The position numbers were made by a program, and so were the translations under genes. A stretch of 64,000 bases of DNA. It comes from Nocardia sp. NBC_01327 (lineage in GTDB: Bacteria > Actinomycetota > Actinomycetes > Mycobacteriales > Mycobacteriaceae). The DNA lies in contig NZ_CP108383.1 of the NCBI RefSeq assembly GCF_035958815.1, forward strand, positions 4,898,001-4,962,000, in the 5' to 3' direction. Positions within the stretch are counted from its first letter, which is position 1. Every line of letters begins with the position of its first letter. Under the pieces are notes generated by a model, which saw only the letters and a program-made list of their open reading frames with translations, searched no databases and was not told the DNA's origin. Positions 44,301-52,036 of this stretch are shown piece by piece.

Positions 44301-47300
44301 ACACTCTCCGCGCCCCTGGTCCTCACCGGGGCACCCGACGGCCCCGCGGTCCGGCTGCGGCTCACGGTCGCGGCCCCGGATCCGGCAGGCCGGCGTACCA
44401 TCGAAATCCACTCGCGGTCAGAGGATTCCGGCTCCGAGGTGGAATGGACCGAGCACGGCAGCGGCGTGCTCGCCCCGGCGCCCGCAGCAGCCGGACCTAC
44501 GCCGACCGCACTCTCGGCCCAGCCGCTGTCCTGGCCGCCCGAGGGCGCGCGGCAATTGCGAGTCGACCGGCTCTACAGCGTGCTGGAGGCGCGAGGCGTG
44601 GAGTACGGTCCCGCTTTCCGCGGTCTCCGGGCCGCCTGGTCGTCCGGCGCGGAGATCTTCGCCGAGGTCGAAATGCCGGACACCGTGGCGGACGGGTTCG
44701 GCGTGCACCCGGCCCTGCTGGATGCCTTCCTGCACACGATCACGCTGCGCGGCGCCGACACCGATGCCGACCCGGCCGCACAACCCGCGGCTTCCGGTGT
44801 GCCCCTGCCTTTTTCGTGGCAGCATGTGCGCATCTGGTCCGAGGCCCCGGCGGGACGCGCGCTGCGCGTCCGGCTCCGGCCGCAGGGCCCGGACGCGGTA
44901 TCCCTGGAAGTCACCGACGGGGACGGGCGGCCGGTCGTCACCGTCGGCACGCTGGCCATGCGCACCGCATCCTTCGATTCCCTGCGCGCCCCGACCGATT
45001 CGCTGTTCCGTCTCGAATGGCCCCTGCTCGGCCTCGCCGCCGGGACTCCGCCGCCCGCGGCTCGCTGTGCCGTCATCGACAGCGGAGGCGAGCGGCCGCC
45101 ATCCATGGCCGTCCTCCGCGAAAGTGACGAACCGGCGGGTCTCGACGCGGTGCTGCTTCCCTGGCCTGCCACGGATTCCGGCATTCCCGAGGCGGTGCAT
45201 GCCGGCACCGCGAAGGTGCTGGCCCACCTCCAGGCCTGGCTGACCCGGCTCGCCGGGGAGTGCCCGCCGCTGGTCATCGTGACCCGCGGTGCCGTGGATC
45301 TCGGTGAGCCGTCCCTCGATCTCGCGGGCGCTGCCGTGTGGGGCCTGGTCCGATCCGCCCAGCAAGAGAATCCGGACCGGTTCGTACTCCTCGATACCGA
45401 CGCTGCCGGGATTACGCCCGAGCTGCTCGCCGCAGTGCTGGCCAGTGGTGAACCGCAGGCCGCACTCCGGGCGGGCGCGATCCACGTCCCCCGCTTGACG
45501 CGTGTGCGCGCCGCGACCGACCCGGGTGAACTCTTCGATGGCGCGGGTACCGTCCTGCTGACCGGAGGTGCGGGCACGCTCGCCGGCCTCCTCGCCCGGC
45601 ACCTGGTGACGGCGCACGGCGTGCGCCGCCTCCTGCTGCTCGGACGCCGCGACCCGGCGGCGTCGGCCGAGCTGGTCGCCGAGCTCACGGCACTGGGTGC
45701 GCAGGTGACCGCCGAATCCTGCGACGTCACCGATCGCGCCGCCGTCGATGCCGTGCTCGCGCGCATCCCGCACGCGCATCCGCTGACCGCGGTCGTGCAC
45801 ACGGCCGGCGTCATCGACGACGCCGTACTGGGCGATGTCACCCCCGAGCGGCTGAGCGCGGTACTACGGCCCAAGATCGACGGCGCGTGGAATCTGCACG
45901 AGGCCACGCTCGGCCTGCCGGTGCGCGCGTTCGTGGTGTACTCGTCGATCGCCGGCGTCCTCGGCGGACCCGGCCAGTCGGCATACGCGGCAGCCAATGT
46001 CGCCATGGACGCGCTGATGGCCATCCGTCACCGCGCAGGTCTCCCGGCCAAATCGCTGGCGTGGGGCCTGTGGGAGCAGCGCAGCGAGCTGACCGCCGCG
46101 CTCTCCGACGTCGATCTGAAGCGTATGTCCCGCAGTGGAATTCGCGGATTCTCCGCCGAAACCGGTGCGGCGCTGTTCGATGCGGCGCACGCCGTGCCCG
46201 ACCCGCTGCTGATCCCCGCCGACCTCGACCTCGCCGCCCTGCGCAACGGCCCGATACCGCCGCTGCTGCGTGCGCTGGTGCGATCCCCGCGCCAGCCGCG
46301 GCCGGCGACCGACGAGCGGCTGCGCGACCGGCTCGACGCCGCGAGCGCCGAGGAACAACCGGGCATTCTCCTCGAGACGGTGCGGCAGTACGCCGCCCAG
46401 GTACTCGGGCACGACGATGCCACCGCGGTCGGCGCCGATGAGCAGTTCCTGTCGGTCGGATTCGACTCACTGACCGCGCTGGAGCTACGCAACCGCCTCG
46501 CCGCGTCCCTCGGAGTCGGCCTGCTCCCGACGGTCGTGTTCAGCAGTGGCACCCCGGCGAAACTCGCCGAACTGGTTGCCGCGGAATGGAAGTCGGCGGC
46601 GTCAGCGGCCCAGGGCGTGACCGCGGCCGTACCGCCGCCGAGCGCACCGGACCCGGATCCGGTCGGCCTCCTGTTCCGGCAGCTGGGCCGGCGCGGCAAG
46701 GCCGACGAGGCCATCGATCTGCTCAAGAACGCCTCCGCGCTGCGACCGGAATTCCACACGGCCGCCGAGCTGCGCGGCACGGACGAACCGCCGCGGCTGA
46801 TCCGGTTCACCACCCACGACGACGCACCCGAGCTGGTGTGTCTCGGTTCCCTGGTCGCGCTCGGCGGCGGCCACCAGTACGCCCGCTTCGTCGCGCAGTT
46901 CCGCGGCACCTACGGCGCGAGCGCCCTGTCGGCGCCGGGTTTCCTTACCGCCCAGCGTCTTCCGTCCAGCTTGCCGGCACTGTTCGACTATCAGGCCGAG
47001 GAGATCCTGGAACGGGTGGGCCGGGAGCGCCCGCTGATCCTGCTCGGTTCCTCCTCGGGCGGCATCGTCGCGCACGGCGTGGCCGCGCAGTTGGAGCAGC
47101 GGGGTGTGCGCCCGGCCGCCGTCGTGCTGCTCGACACCTATCTGTCGTCGGACAAGGCGATGACGCAGTTCAACAACGTGCTGCTGCAGGGCATGTTCGA
47201 GCGTGAGGAGCAGGCCGTCCCGATGGACGGCGCCCGGCTCACCGCGATGGGCAAATACTTCCGGCTCCTCGACGACTACCGGGCGCCGGTGGTCGCGGCG

Positions 47301-47489
47301 CCCACCCTGCTGGTGCGGGCCTCGAGTCCGCTCGGCGAATCGGCGCCCGCCGTCGGTGACTGGCGTTCGAGCTGGCCGGGTGCGCACACGGTCCTCGACG
47401 TGCCCGGCGATCACTTCTCGATCTTGGAGCAGCATTCGGCGACCACCGCCCGGGCCGTCTCCGAGTGGCTCGAATCGATCCTGTCCTGA
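41358..47489 (+). CDS. Type I polyketide synthase, final module plus thioesterase (PKS D; BafAV-like layout)
   Basis: This 2043-residue protein reads: docking helix - KS-AT-DH-KR-ACP - TE. The ATG at 41358 follows GAAAGGA (41346-41352) and gives TTDQVVEALRASVRDNQQLRQEN, the docking class that pairs with the DVDGLVRMALG tail of PKS C. The terminal alpha/beta-hydrolase TE (about 1815-2040) has catalytic Ser1899 in GSSSG and His2019 in GDHF, and should cyclise and release the chain. Unusual features cluster here: AT8 has FPGLGAEW where other ATs have FPGQG(S/A)QW and has YAPH where they have YASH; KS8 has KSNLTH instead of KSNIGH; KR8 has IDD instead of LDD and Ala at the end of its nucleotide motif. 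The module maps to C1-C2, a methoxy-bearing position. One TTA codon occurs at 43062. Confidence 0.95.
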   Translation: MTTDQVVEALRASVRDNQQLRQENRALVARAREPVAIVGMSCRFPGGVQTPEDLWQLLMAERDGVTPVPADRGWDLPQEPGAPALAGGFLHDAMDFDAGFFGISPREALAMDPQQRLLLEVCWESIERAGIDPQRLRGGDTAVFAGVINSDYGSRLGHTPEDLAGFLGTGTIPSVVSGRIAYLLGLQGPAVSLDTACSSSLVAIHLACQALRAGDTALALAGGVTVMSAPGVLSGAARQGGLARDGRCKSFSDSADGAAFGEGAGMVLLERLGDARRNGHPVLAVIRGSAVNQDGASNGLTAPNGPAQARVIRKALHNAGLSPTEVDALEAHGTGTVLGDPIEAQAVLEVYGQDRPRGRSLLLGSLKSNLTHTQAAAGVGGVIKMVLAMRQGMLPKSLHIDRPSAQIDWSRGDVALLTEAGPWPVTGQPRRAAVSSFGASGTNAHLILESAPGDPDAAPPVRTEGPTAWILSARTPSALRAQAERLHAHVSADPGLHPADIGMSLALSRSRFPERAVVVGADRAELLDALGEVARADGDHRGVTTGKPGKVVFVFPGLGAEWPGMAAELLDSSPVFAARMADCARVLADHLDWSPIAVLRQESGAPSIDQVEALQPVLFSVLVSLAAVWQAHGIEPAAVVGHSQGEVAAACVAGLLSLEDAAAIAVGRSRALAAVTGGGAMATVLLTADEAEKLIDGYGDRLSIAAVNGPRVVVLAGEAAALEEFLADSDDVMAFRTPIDYAPHSAVVDSVRDTLLTSLAAVRPGPGTVPMLSTTDAEWVRPATLGPEYWFRNLRQTVRFHDALRILFDAGYRTFLEVGPHPTLTFNIQDAAAEAGLEGLIVLDTLRRGAGDAHRLLTAFGQAHVSGLPVDWRPVFEQTGARRADLPTYAFQRTRYWLEPAPAGGDPAAIGQDDPRHPLLRAAVELPGAGGTIFTGRLSVTTHPWLADHAVRGTILLPGVAYLEMAAHVGRHLGCALIEELTLSAPLVLTGAPDGPAVRLRLTVAAPDPAGRRTIEIHSRSEDSGSEVEWTEHGSGVLAPAPAAAGPTPTALSAQPLSWPPEGARQLRVDRLYSVLEARGVEYGPAFRGLRAAWSSGAEIFAEVEMPDTVADGFGVHPALLDAFLHTITLRGADTDADPAAQPAASGVPLPFSWQHVRIWSEAPAGRALRVRLRPQGPDAVSLEVTDGDGRPVVTVGTLAMRTASFDSLRAPTDSLFRLEWPLLGLAAGTPPPAARCAVIDSGGERPPSMAVLRESDEPAGLDAVLLPWPATDSGIPEAVHAGTAKVLAHLQAWLTRLAGECPPLVIVTRGAVDLGEPSLDLAGAAVWGLVRSAQQENPDRFVLLDTDAAGITPELLAAVLASGEPQAALRAGAIHVPRLTRVRAATDPGELFDGAGTVLLTGGAGTLAGLLARHLVTAHGVRRLLLLGRRDPAASAELVAELTALGAQVTAESCDVTDRAAVDAVLARIPHAHPLTAVVHTAGVIDDAVLGDVTPERLSAVLRPKIDGAWNLHEATLGLPVRAFVVYSSIAGVLGGPGQSAYAAANVAMDALMAIRHRAGLPAKSLAWGLWEQRSELTAALSDVDLKRMSRSGIRGFSAETGAALFDAAHAVPDPLLIPADLDLAALRNGPIPPLLRALVRSPRQPRPATDERLRDRLDAASAEEQPGILLETVRQYAAQVLGHDDATAVGADEQFLSVGFDSLTALELRNRLAASLGVGLLPTVVFSSGTPAKLAELVAAEWKSAASAAQGVTAAVPPPSAPDPDPVGLLFRQLGRRGKADEAIDLLKNASALRPEFHTAAELRGTDEPPRLIRFTTHDDAPELVCLGSLVALGGGHQYARFVAQFRGTYGASALSAPGFLTAQRLPSSLPALFDYQAEEILERVGRERPLILLGSSSGGIVAHGVAAQLEQRGVRPAAVVLLDTYLSSDKAMTQFNNVLLQGMFEREEQAVPMDGARLTAMGKYFRLLDDYRAPVVAAPTLLVRASSPLGESAPAVGDWRSSWPGAHTVLDVPGDHFSILEQHSATTARAVSEWLESILS
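41454..46600 (+). other. PKS D module 8: KS-AT(YAPH, probable methoxymalonyl)-DH-KR(B2-like)-ACP
   Basis: KS spans about residues 33-453. AT spans about 550-899, with Leu558 in the oxyanion loop (GLG for GQG), GHSQGE and YAPH at 741-744. DH has His949 in HAVRGTILLP and Asp1122 in LLDAFLH, both intact. KR has IDD at 1486-1488 and Tyr1543 with Pro five residues earlier (B2-like). The ACP serine is Ser1704. The expected output is a 2-substituted enoyl thioester; in bafilomycin-type scaffolds this is the 2-methoxy-2-enoate. Confidence 0.8.
46790..47486 (+). other. Terminal thioesterase domain of PKS D
   Basis: This alpha/beta-hydrolase domain occupies the C-terminal 230 residues of PKS D. The nucleophile is Ser1899 in GSSSG, a variant of the usual GHSxG elbow in which Ser replaces the His before the nucleophile. 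His2019 lies in the segment VPGDHFSILEQHS. It is expected to form the lactone from the carboxyl end and a hydroxyl of the chain. Confidence 0.88.
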
Positions 47490-47518
47490 CCGAAATGCAT
47501 TGAGAGGAAGGCCTATCG

Positions 47519-48391
47519 ATGAAAACGGAACCTGAGTCCGGCACCCCGGAGGGGCAGCTGATCGCGGTGGTCGGCGCCGGCGTCATGGGCGTCGGTATCG
47601 CTACCCTGGCACTGGTTCGCGGGCTGCCGGTCATCCTGGTCGATGTCGACGACACCCGGCTGAGCGAGGCCCACACCAGAATCGCGGCGGAACTGCGGAT
47701 GGCCCAGCTGATGGGCCGGCTCGCGGACGACGAGGCGGCCGGTGCGCTGACGACGACCACCGCGATCGCCGACCTCGGCCCCGCCTCGGTGGTCATCGAG
47801 GCGACCACCGAGGACCTCACCGTCAAGGCGAAGGTGTTCGCCGAGATCTCGGCGGTGGTGGCCCACGGCACCCCGCTGGTCTCGAACACCTCGTCGATCC
47901 CGATCGATGAGCTCGCCGGTTTCGCACAGCGGCCCGAGGACGTCGTCGGCACCCATTTCATGAACCCGCCGTACCTGATTCGGACGGTCGAGGTCATCCG
48001 CGGGGCGCGCACCGGTGCGCACACCATGGCGGCGCTCGAGGGTGCGCTGGCCGCGCTGGGGCAGGATGCCGTCGTCGTCCGGGACAGCCCGGGCTTCGTC
48101 ACCAGCCGCGTCCTGCACCCGATGATCAACGGCGCGGCCCGGGTCGTCGAGCAGGGCACCGCCACCGCCGCGGACGTCGACGCCCTGATGGAGAACTGCC
48201 TGGGCCATCGCACCGGGCCGCTGCGCACCGCCGACCTGATCGGCATCGACAACCTCGTCGATTCGCTGCAGGTTCTCTACGCCCGCACCGGTGACGAGGG
48301 CTGCCGCCCCTGTGACCTGCTGCTGGAGAAGGTCCGGCTGGGCCACCACGGCCGCAAGTCCGGCCGCGGTTTCTATGAGTACACGAACTGA
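47519..48391 (+). CDS. fkbK: 3-hydroxyacyl-CoA dehydrogenase-like protein of methoxymalonyl-ACP synthesis (FkbK-like)
   Basis: This 290-residue NAD-dependent dehydrogenase has an N-terminal Rossmann motif GAGVMGVG at residues 19-26 and the family signature SNTSSIPIDELA followed by GTHFMNPP, as in 3-hydroxybutyryl-CoA dehydrogenases. In methoxymalonyl-ACP pathways such a protein oxidises the ACP-bound glyceryl unit. GAGAGGAAGG at 47502-47511 supports the ATG at 47519. It follows the PKS thioesterase by 29 nt and precedes the carrier-protein gene by 10 nt, so it reads as part of the PKS operon. The assignment depends on context: the family fold is certain, and the glyceryl-ACP role is inferred from the neighbouring ACP, acyl-ACP dehydrogenase, FkbH-like and methyltransferase genes. 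Confidence 0.88.
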   Translation: MKTEPESGTPEGQLIAVVGAGVMGVGIATLALVRGLPVILVDVDDTRLSEAHTRIAAELRMAQLMGRLADDEAAGALTTTTAIADLGPASVVIEATTEDLTVKAKVFAEISAVVAHGTPLVSNTSSIPIDELAGFAQRPEDVVGTHFMNPPYLIRTVEVIRGARTGAHTMAALEGALAALGQDAVVVRDSPGFVTSRVLHPMINGAARVVEQGTATAADVDALMENCLGHRTGPLRTADLIGIDNLVDSLQVLYARTGDEGCRPCDLLLEKVRLGHHGRKSGRGFYEYTN

Positions 48392-48401
48392 GGAGAAGAC
48401 A

Positions 48402-48677
48402 GTGGACGCAACGAATACCCAGGTCGAGCAGGCGGAGAGCATGGACATCCAGCAGGATGTGCTGACTTTCCTCGACACCCAGACCAAGCGATCCTGGGGT
48501 CCGCAGGCCGATCTGTTCGCCGCCGGTGGCCTCTCCTCCCTGTTCGCCATGCAGCTCGTGGTGTTTCTGGAGAAGACCTACGGCATCGCCATCCGGGGAA
48601 AAGACTTGCGGCTGGACAACTTTCGCACCGTAGTGAATATGGTGGCGCTGGTGGAGCGGCTCCGGAGCGAACTGTGA
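48402..48677 (+). CDS. fkbJ: Discrete acyl carrier protein for methoxymalonyl-ACP (FkbJ-like)
   Basis: This 91-residue carrier protein holds the glyceryl and later methoxymalonyl unit. The GTG at 48402 follows AGGAGAAG (48391-48398) at a good distance. The phosphopantetheine site lies in AAGGLSSLFAMQLV; by alignment with GxDSL the attachment residue is Ser46, with Ser rather than Asp before it, as is usual in this ACP subgroup. The predicted helical fold (DVLTFLDTQ, then the Ser motif, then TVVNMVALVERLRSEL) is complete. Its stop overlaps the GTG of the acyl-ACP dehydrogenase by 4 nt. It cannot be a PKS-internal ACP because it is a separate small gene flanked by extender-unit genes. Confidence 0.9.
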   Translation: MDATNTQVEQAESMDIQQDVLTFLDTQTKRSWGPQADLFAAGGLSSLFAMQLVVFLEKTYGIAIRGKDLRLDNFRTVVNMVALVERLRSEL

Positions 48678-49783
48678 GCGGCGGACTGCTCGCGGCGTGC
48701 GAGGCCGCCACCGACCTCGTGGGTGACCAGGCCGAGCACTGGGACCGCACCGGACTGCTGCCCCGGGACCTGCTGACCAAGCTCGGCGCCGCCGGATACC
48801 TGTGCCCGCAGGTCCCGGCCGCGCTCGGCGGCCTCGGCTGGGACAGCGCCCTGGACGGGGAGTTCACCGCGCACGTGGGCAGCCTATGCTCCTCGCTGCG
48901 CAGCATCATGACCTCGCAGGGGATGGCGGCCTGGACCATCGCGCGGCTCGGCACCCAGCAGCAGCAGGCCGAATTCCTGCCCCGTTTGACCGGCGGGGAA
49001 CTGGCCGCGGTCGCCTTCAGCGAACCCGGCGCGGGCAGCGACCTGTCGGCCATCGGGACCCGCATCGTCCGCGCCGGCGACGAGGTCGCAGTCGACGGTC
49101 ACAAGACCTGGTCGACGGCCGCGGCGTACGCCGATCTTGTTGTCGTCGTGGGCATTATGGACGACGGCGGCGCCGGGGCGGTGGTGGTGCCGACGGATGC
49201 GTCCGGCGTGCGGGTGGACCGGATCGAGGATCCGCTGGGTTGCCGTGCGGCCGGCCATGCCGACCTGCGCTTGGCGCAGGTGCGGGTGCCCGCTGCGCAC
49301 CTGCTCGGTGACGGCGGTCAGTTCCTGCCGCTGGTGGTGACGACGGCTCTCGCCTACGGCCGGATGTCGGTGGCCTGGGGTTGCGTCGGCATCCTGCGCG
49401 CGTGCCTGGCGGCGGCCGGGGCGCACGCCAGATCACGTGAGCAGTTCGGGCGGACGCTGGGCGGTCATCAGCTCATCGCCCGGCACCTGGCCGACCTGCT
49501 GGTCGCCGAGCAGATCGCGGCCCGCGCCTGCGAGTACGCCAGTCGCTGCTGGGACGAGGGGTCGCCGGATCAGGTGCTCGCCACCGTGCTCGCCAAGCAC
49601 GTCGGCGCCACCCAGGCGGCGCACGGCGCGGCGGTCGCCGTACAGGTCCTGGCCTCGGCGGGGACGCGGGACGGGCACACGGTGGCGCGCGCGTACCGCG
49701 ATGCCAAGTGCATGGAAATCATCGAGGGCAGCAACGAGATGTGCCAGCTGCTGCTGGCCGATCACGTGCTGGCCAATGCCTGA
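48674..49783 (+). CDS. fkbI: Acyl-ACP dehydrogenase of methoxymalonyl-ACP synthesis (FkbI-like)
   Basis: This 369-residue flavoprotein has the acyl-CoA dehydrogenase fold. The FAD/substrate-binding signature is AFSEPGAGSDLSAIGTR at about residues 115-131. The C-terminal segment EIIEGSNEMCQLLLADHVL, carrying the family's usual C-terminal glutamate region, closes the protein. In the methoxymalonyl pathway this enzyme and the preceding dehydrogenase convert glyceryl-ACP to hydroxymalonyl-ACP. The GTG at 48674 is coupled to the ACP stop. A 14-nt gap precedes the FkbH-like gene. A fatty-acid degradation role is unlikely given the five-gene context. Confidence 0.9.
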   Translation: MSGGLLAACEAATDLVGDQAEHWDRTGLLPRDLLTKLGAAGYLCPQVPAALGGLGWDSALDGEFTAHVGSLCSSLRSIMTSQGMAAWTIARLGTQQQQAEFLPRLTGGELAAVAFSEPGAGSDLSAIGTRIVRAGDEVAVDGHKTWSTAAAYADLVVVVGIMDDGGAGAVVVPTDASGVRVDRIEDPLGCRAAGHADLRLAQVRVPAAHLLGDGGQFLPLVVTTALAYGRMSVAWGCVGILRACLAAAGAHARSREQFGRTLGGHQLIARHLADLLVAEQIAARACEYASRCWDEGSPDQVLATVLAKHVGATQAAHGAAVAVQVLASAGTRDGHTVARAYRDAKCMEIIEGSNEMCQLLLADHVLANA

Positions 49784-49797
49784 TCGGAGAGGTGGTC

Positions 49798-50922
49798 ATG
49801 ACGACGGAAGCTGTTCCCGCGCAGGTGAGTACGATCAAGTGCCTGGTCTGGGACCTCGACAACACCCTGTGGCAGGGCACACTGCTTGAAGACGGTGAGG
49901 TGGTGCTCGCCGAGACCATCCGCGACGTCATCGTCGAACTGGACTCCCGCGGCATTCTGCAATCGGTCTGCAGCCGCAACGACCACGACCCGGCCTGGGC
50001 GCGGCTGCAAGCGCTCGGACTCGCCGAGTACTTCGTACTGCCCGAGATCGGCTGGGGGCGCAAGTCAGACGCGGTGCACCGTATCGCGGAGCAGCTGAAC
50101 TTCGCGCCGGGAACCATCGCGTTCATCGACGATCAACCCGCCGAACGCGCCGAGGTGACCTATCACCTGCCCGAGGTGCGCTGCTACCCGGCGGAGGCGG
50201 CCGCGACGCTCACCGATCTGCCCGAATTCACTCCGGCGGTGAGCACGGTCGATTCGCGCCGCCGCCGGGAGATGTACCAGGCCGGGTTTCGCCGCGACGC
50301 CGAACGCACCGAATTCGACGGTGCGGACGAGGATTTCCTGCGCTCGCTCGAGCTCGTGCTGCACATCGGGCCCGCCACTGAGGAGCAGCTGTCGCGGGTC
50401 GAGGAGCTGACGCTGCGCACCAGCCAGATGAACGCCACCGGTGTGCACTACTCGGATGCGACACTGCGCGCACTGCTGCGGGATCCGAAGCACGAGATCC
50501 TGGTTGCGGCCATGTCCGATCGCTTCGGACCACACGGTGCGGTCGGCGTGATATTGATCGAAAAGCATTCCAGCGTATGGCATCTCAGGCTGCTGGCGAC
50601 CTCGTGCCGGGTCGTATCGTTCGGTGCGGGCTCGACCCTGCTCGCCTGGCTCGGGGATCGCGCGCACCGGGCGGGCGTGCATTTCGTAGCCGACTTCCGC
50701 CCCACCGACCGCAACCGCATGATGGAGATCGCCTACCGGTTCGCCGGCTTCGACGATGAACCGTGTCACTGCCGCGATGCCCTGGCCGCACCCGAGGTCG
50801 CGGGCGTCGAGCGACTGCACCTGCTTCCCGCCGAATGGAGCGGGTCGGCAACGACGCGGCTGGAAACGACCGACTCGATCTGCGCACCGGCAAGCGCACC
50901 CGAAGCCGCGCGCCGATCGTGA
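49798..50922 (+). CDS. fkbH: FkbH-like HAD-family glyceryl loading protein
   Basis: This 374-residue protein has a haloacid-dehalogenase-like N-terminal domain with motif I DLDNTLW (Asp19, Asp21) and a C-terminal acyltransferase-like domain (about 195-350) containing LRTSQMNATG and PTDRNRMMEIAYRFAGF. FkbH-type proteins take 1,3-bisphosphoglycerate, remove phosphate and load D-glycerate on the carrier protein, the committed step to methoxymalonyl-ACP. GGAGAGG at 49786-49792 sets the ATG at 49798. It is the last gene of the rightward operon; a strong hairpin begins 6 nt after its stop. The family match is strong. Confidence 0.92.
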   Translation: MTTEAVPAQVSTIKCLVWDLDNTLWQGTLLEDGEVVLAETIRDVIVELDSRGILQSVCSRNDHDPAWARLQALGLAEYFVLPEIGWGRKSDAVHRIAEQLNFAPGTIAFIDDQPAERAEVTYHLPEVRCYPAEAAATLTDLPEFTPAVSTVDSRRRREMYQAGFRRDAERTEFDGADEDFLRSLELVLHIGPATEEQLSRVEELTLRTSQMNATGVHYSDATLRALLRDPKHEILVAAMSDRFGPHGAVGVILIEKHSSVWHLRLLATSCRVVSFGAGSTLLAWLGDRAHRAGVHFVADFRPTDRNRMMEIAYRFAGFDDEPCHCRDALAAPEVAGVERLHLLPAEWSGSATTRLETTDSICAPASAPEAARRS

Positions 50923-50927
50923 ACCTC

Positions 50928-50966
50928 AGTCCCGGCGAGAAGCGGTCGCCGCGTCTCGCCGGGACT
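50928..50966. terminator. Bidirectional terminator between convergent fkbH-like and O-methyltransferase genes
   Basis: A perfect 13-bp inverted repeat (50928-50940 and 50954-50966, G/C-rich, starting AGTCCCGG) encloses a 13-nt loop that can itself pair GCGG with CCGC. It starts 6 nt after the FkbH-like stop and lies 110 nt beyond the stop of the convergent methyltransferase. There is no T-run, as is common in high-GC actinobacteria. Confidence 0.7.
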
Positions 50967-51076
50967 TCGGCACCGATATCCGGGGATTCGTGGGCCGCAT
51001 CGGTCGTCACCTTCGGATCCGTTGCAGCGCAAGTTGTTTTGGTGGGGCAACTCGGCAGACTGAACGTGGCCCGCGC

Positions 51077-51742
51077 TCAGGTGAGCCGGCGTGCCAGGGT
51101 GATGCCGTCGGCCATGGTCAGCATGCTGATCTCCACACGGTTGTCGGACCGCAGGAGGGCATTGAGCTCGCGCACGCCCTGCGTGTCCGCATCCTGCGCG
51201 CCCGGATCGGCCACCCGCCCGAAGAAGAGAGTGTTGTCCACCACGATCAGGCCGCCGAGCCGGACGAGTTCGAGTGAAAGTTCGTAGTACCGAGGGTAAT
51301 TGGCCTTGTCCGCGTCGATGAACACCAGATCGAACAGGCCCGGGCCCTCGTCGGCCAGCAACTGCTCGAGCGTCGCGCAGGCCTCACCGACCCGCAACTC
51401 GATGCGGTCACCCACCCCCGCGCGACCCCAGTACGGGACGCCTATCGCGGGCCACCGGTCAGTGATGTCGCAGGTGATCAGATGGCCCGTGGCGGGCAGC
51501 GCACGCGCGAGGCACAGCGTGCTGTAGCCGGTGAACGTGCCGATCTCCAGAATCGCGTGTGCGTTCACGAGTCCGGCGAGCAGTGCCAGCAGTTGTCCCT
51601 CCTCGGCGAGCACCTGCATGGCCGTCCCACCTGGCAGGTCCGCGGTTTCCGCTCGCAATTCGCGCAGAATCTCGTCCTCCCGGAGGGAGACGTGCCGGAT
51701 GTAGTCGGTGAGTTGCGCTGTGACTGCTATCTGATCGGCCAC
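51077..51742 (-). CDS. fkbG: SAM-dependent O-methyltransferase of methoxymalonyl-ACP synthesis (FkbG-like)
   Basis: This 221-residue class I methyltransferase of the catechol/caffeoyl-CoA O-methyltransferase type should methylate hydroxymalonyl-ACP. The SAM-binding motif is ILEIGTFTGYSTLCLA at about residues 57-72. VFIDADKANYPRYYE and VVDNTLFFGRV carry the metal-binding Asp residues typical of the group. On the minus strand the GTG at 51742 is preceded by GAAGGA (51748-51753) with 5-nt spacing, and length then equals that of FkbG. Longer readings have no family similarity in the extension. It is the only cassette gene on the opposite strand and is divergent from the type II thioesterase, so it has its own promoter in 51743-52036. 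Confidence 0.9.
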   Translation of the reverse strand: MADQIAVTAQLTDYIRHVSLREDEILRELRAETADLPGGTAMQVLAEEGQLLALLAGLVNAHAILEIGTFTGYSTLCLARALPATGHLITCDITDRWPAIGVPYWGRAGVGDRIELRVGEACATLEQLLADEGPGLFDLVFIDADKANYPRYYELSLELVRLGGLIVVDNTLFFGRVADPGAQDADTQGVRELNALLRSDNRVEISMLTMADGITLARRLT

Positions 51743-52036
51743 GATGATCCTTCGTAAGGGAGCGGTCAAGAGGGTGCCCATCTCTCGCCTGGTGTGTGCA
51801 CCGTGGGCGATCTCGATGCTGGCAGGGGCCGATAGCGTTTCGGTAGCGCCCAGGTGTCCGGTGCGGGGCCCGTGCGATATCGCGGCGGAATCCGCGAGCC
51901 ACGGCCCGGCAATACGCTGCTGGAAGTGCCTGTCACCGGAATTCCGCCGCGCGTTTCGCCGCAACACGCGTCGGCCCGTGACGGTGCCCGGGCTGCCTGC
52001 CGGACCGGCGGATTGTGATCGCAACGGAACAGCGAA
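51743..52036. promoter_or_regulatory. Divergent intergenic region between O-methyltransferase and type II thioesterase genes
   Basis: This 294-nt gap separates two divergent genes and must hold both promoters. I see short dyads (for example CGCGG-6 nt-CCGCG within 51879-51894) but no convincing -10/-35 pair and no clear SARP heptamer repeats. It is the most plausible place in the cluster's 3' part for the neighbouring AfsR-like regulator to act. Confidence 0.4.
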
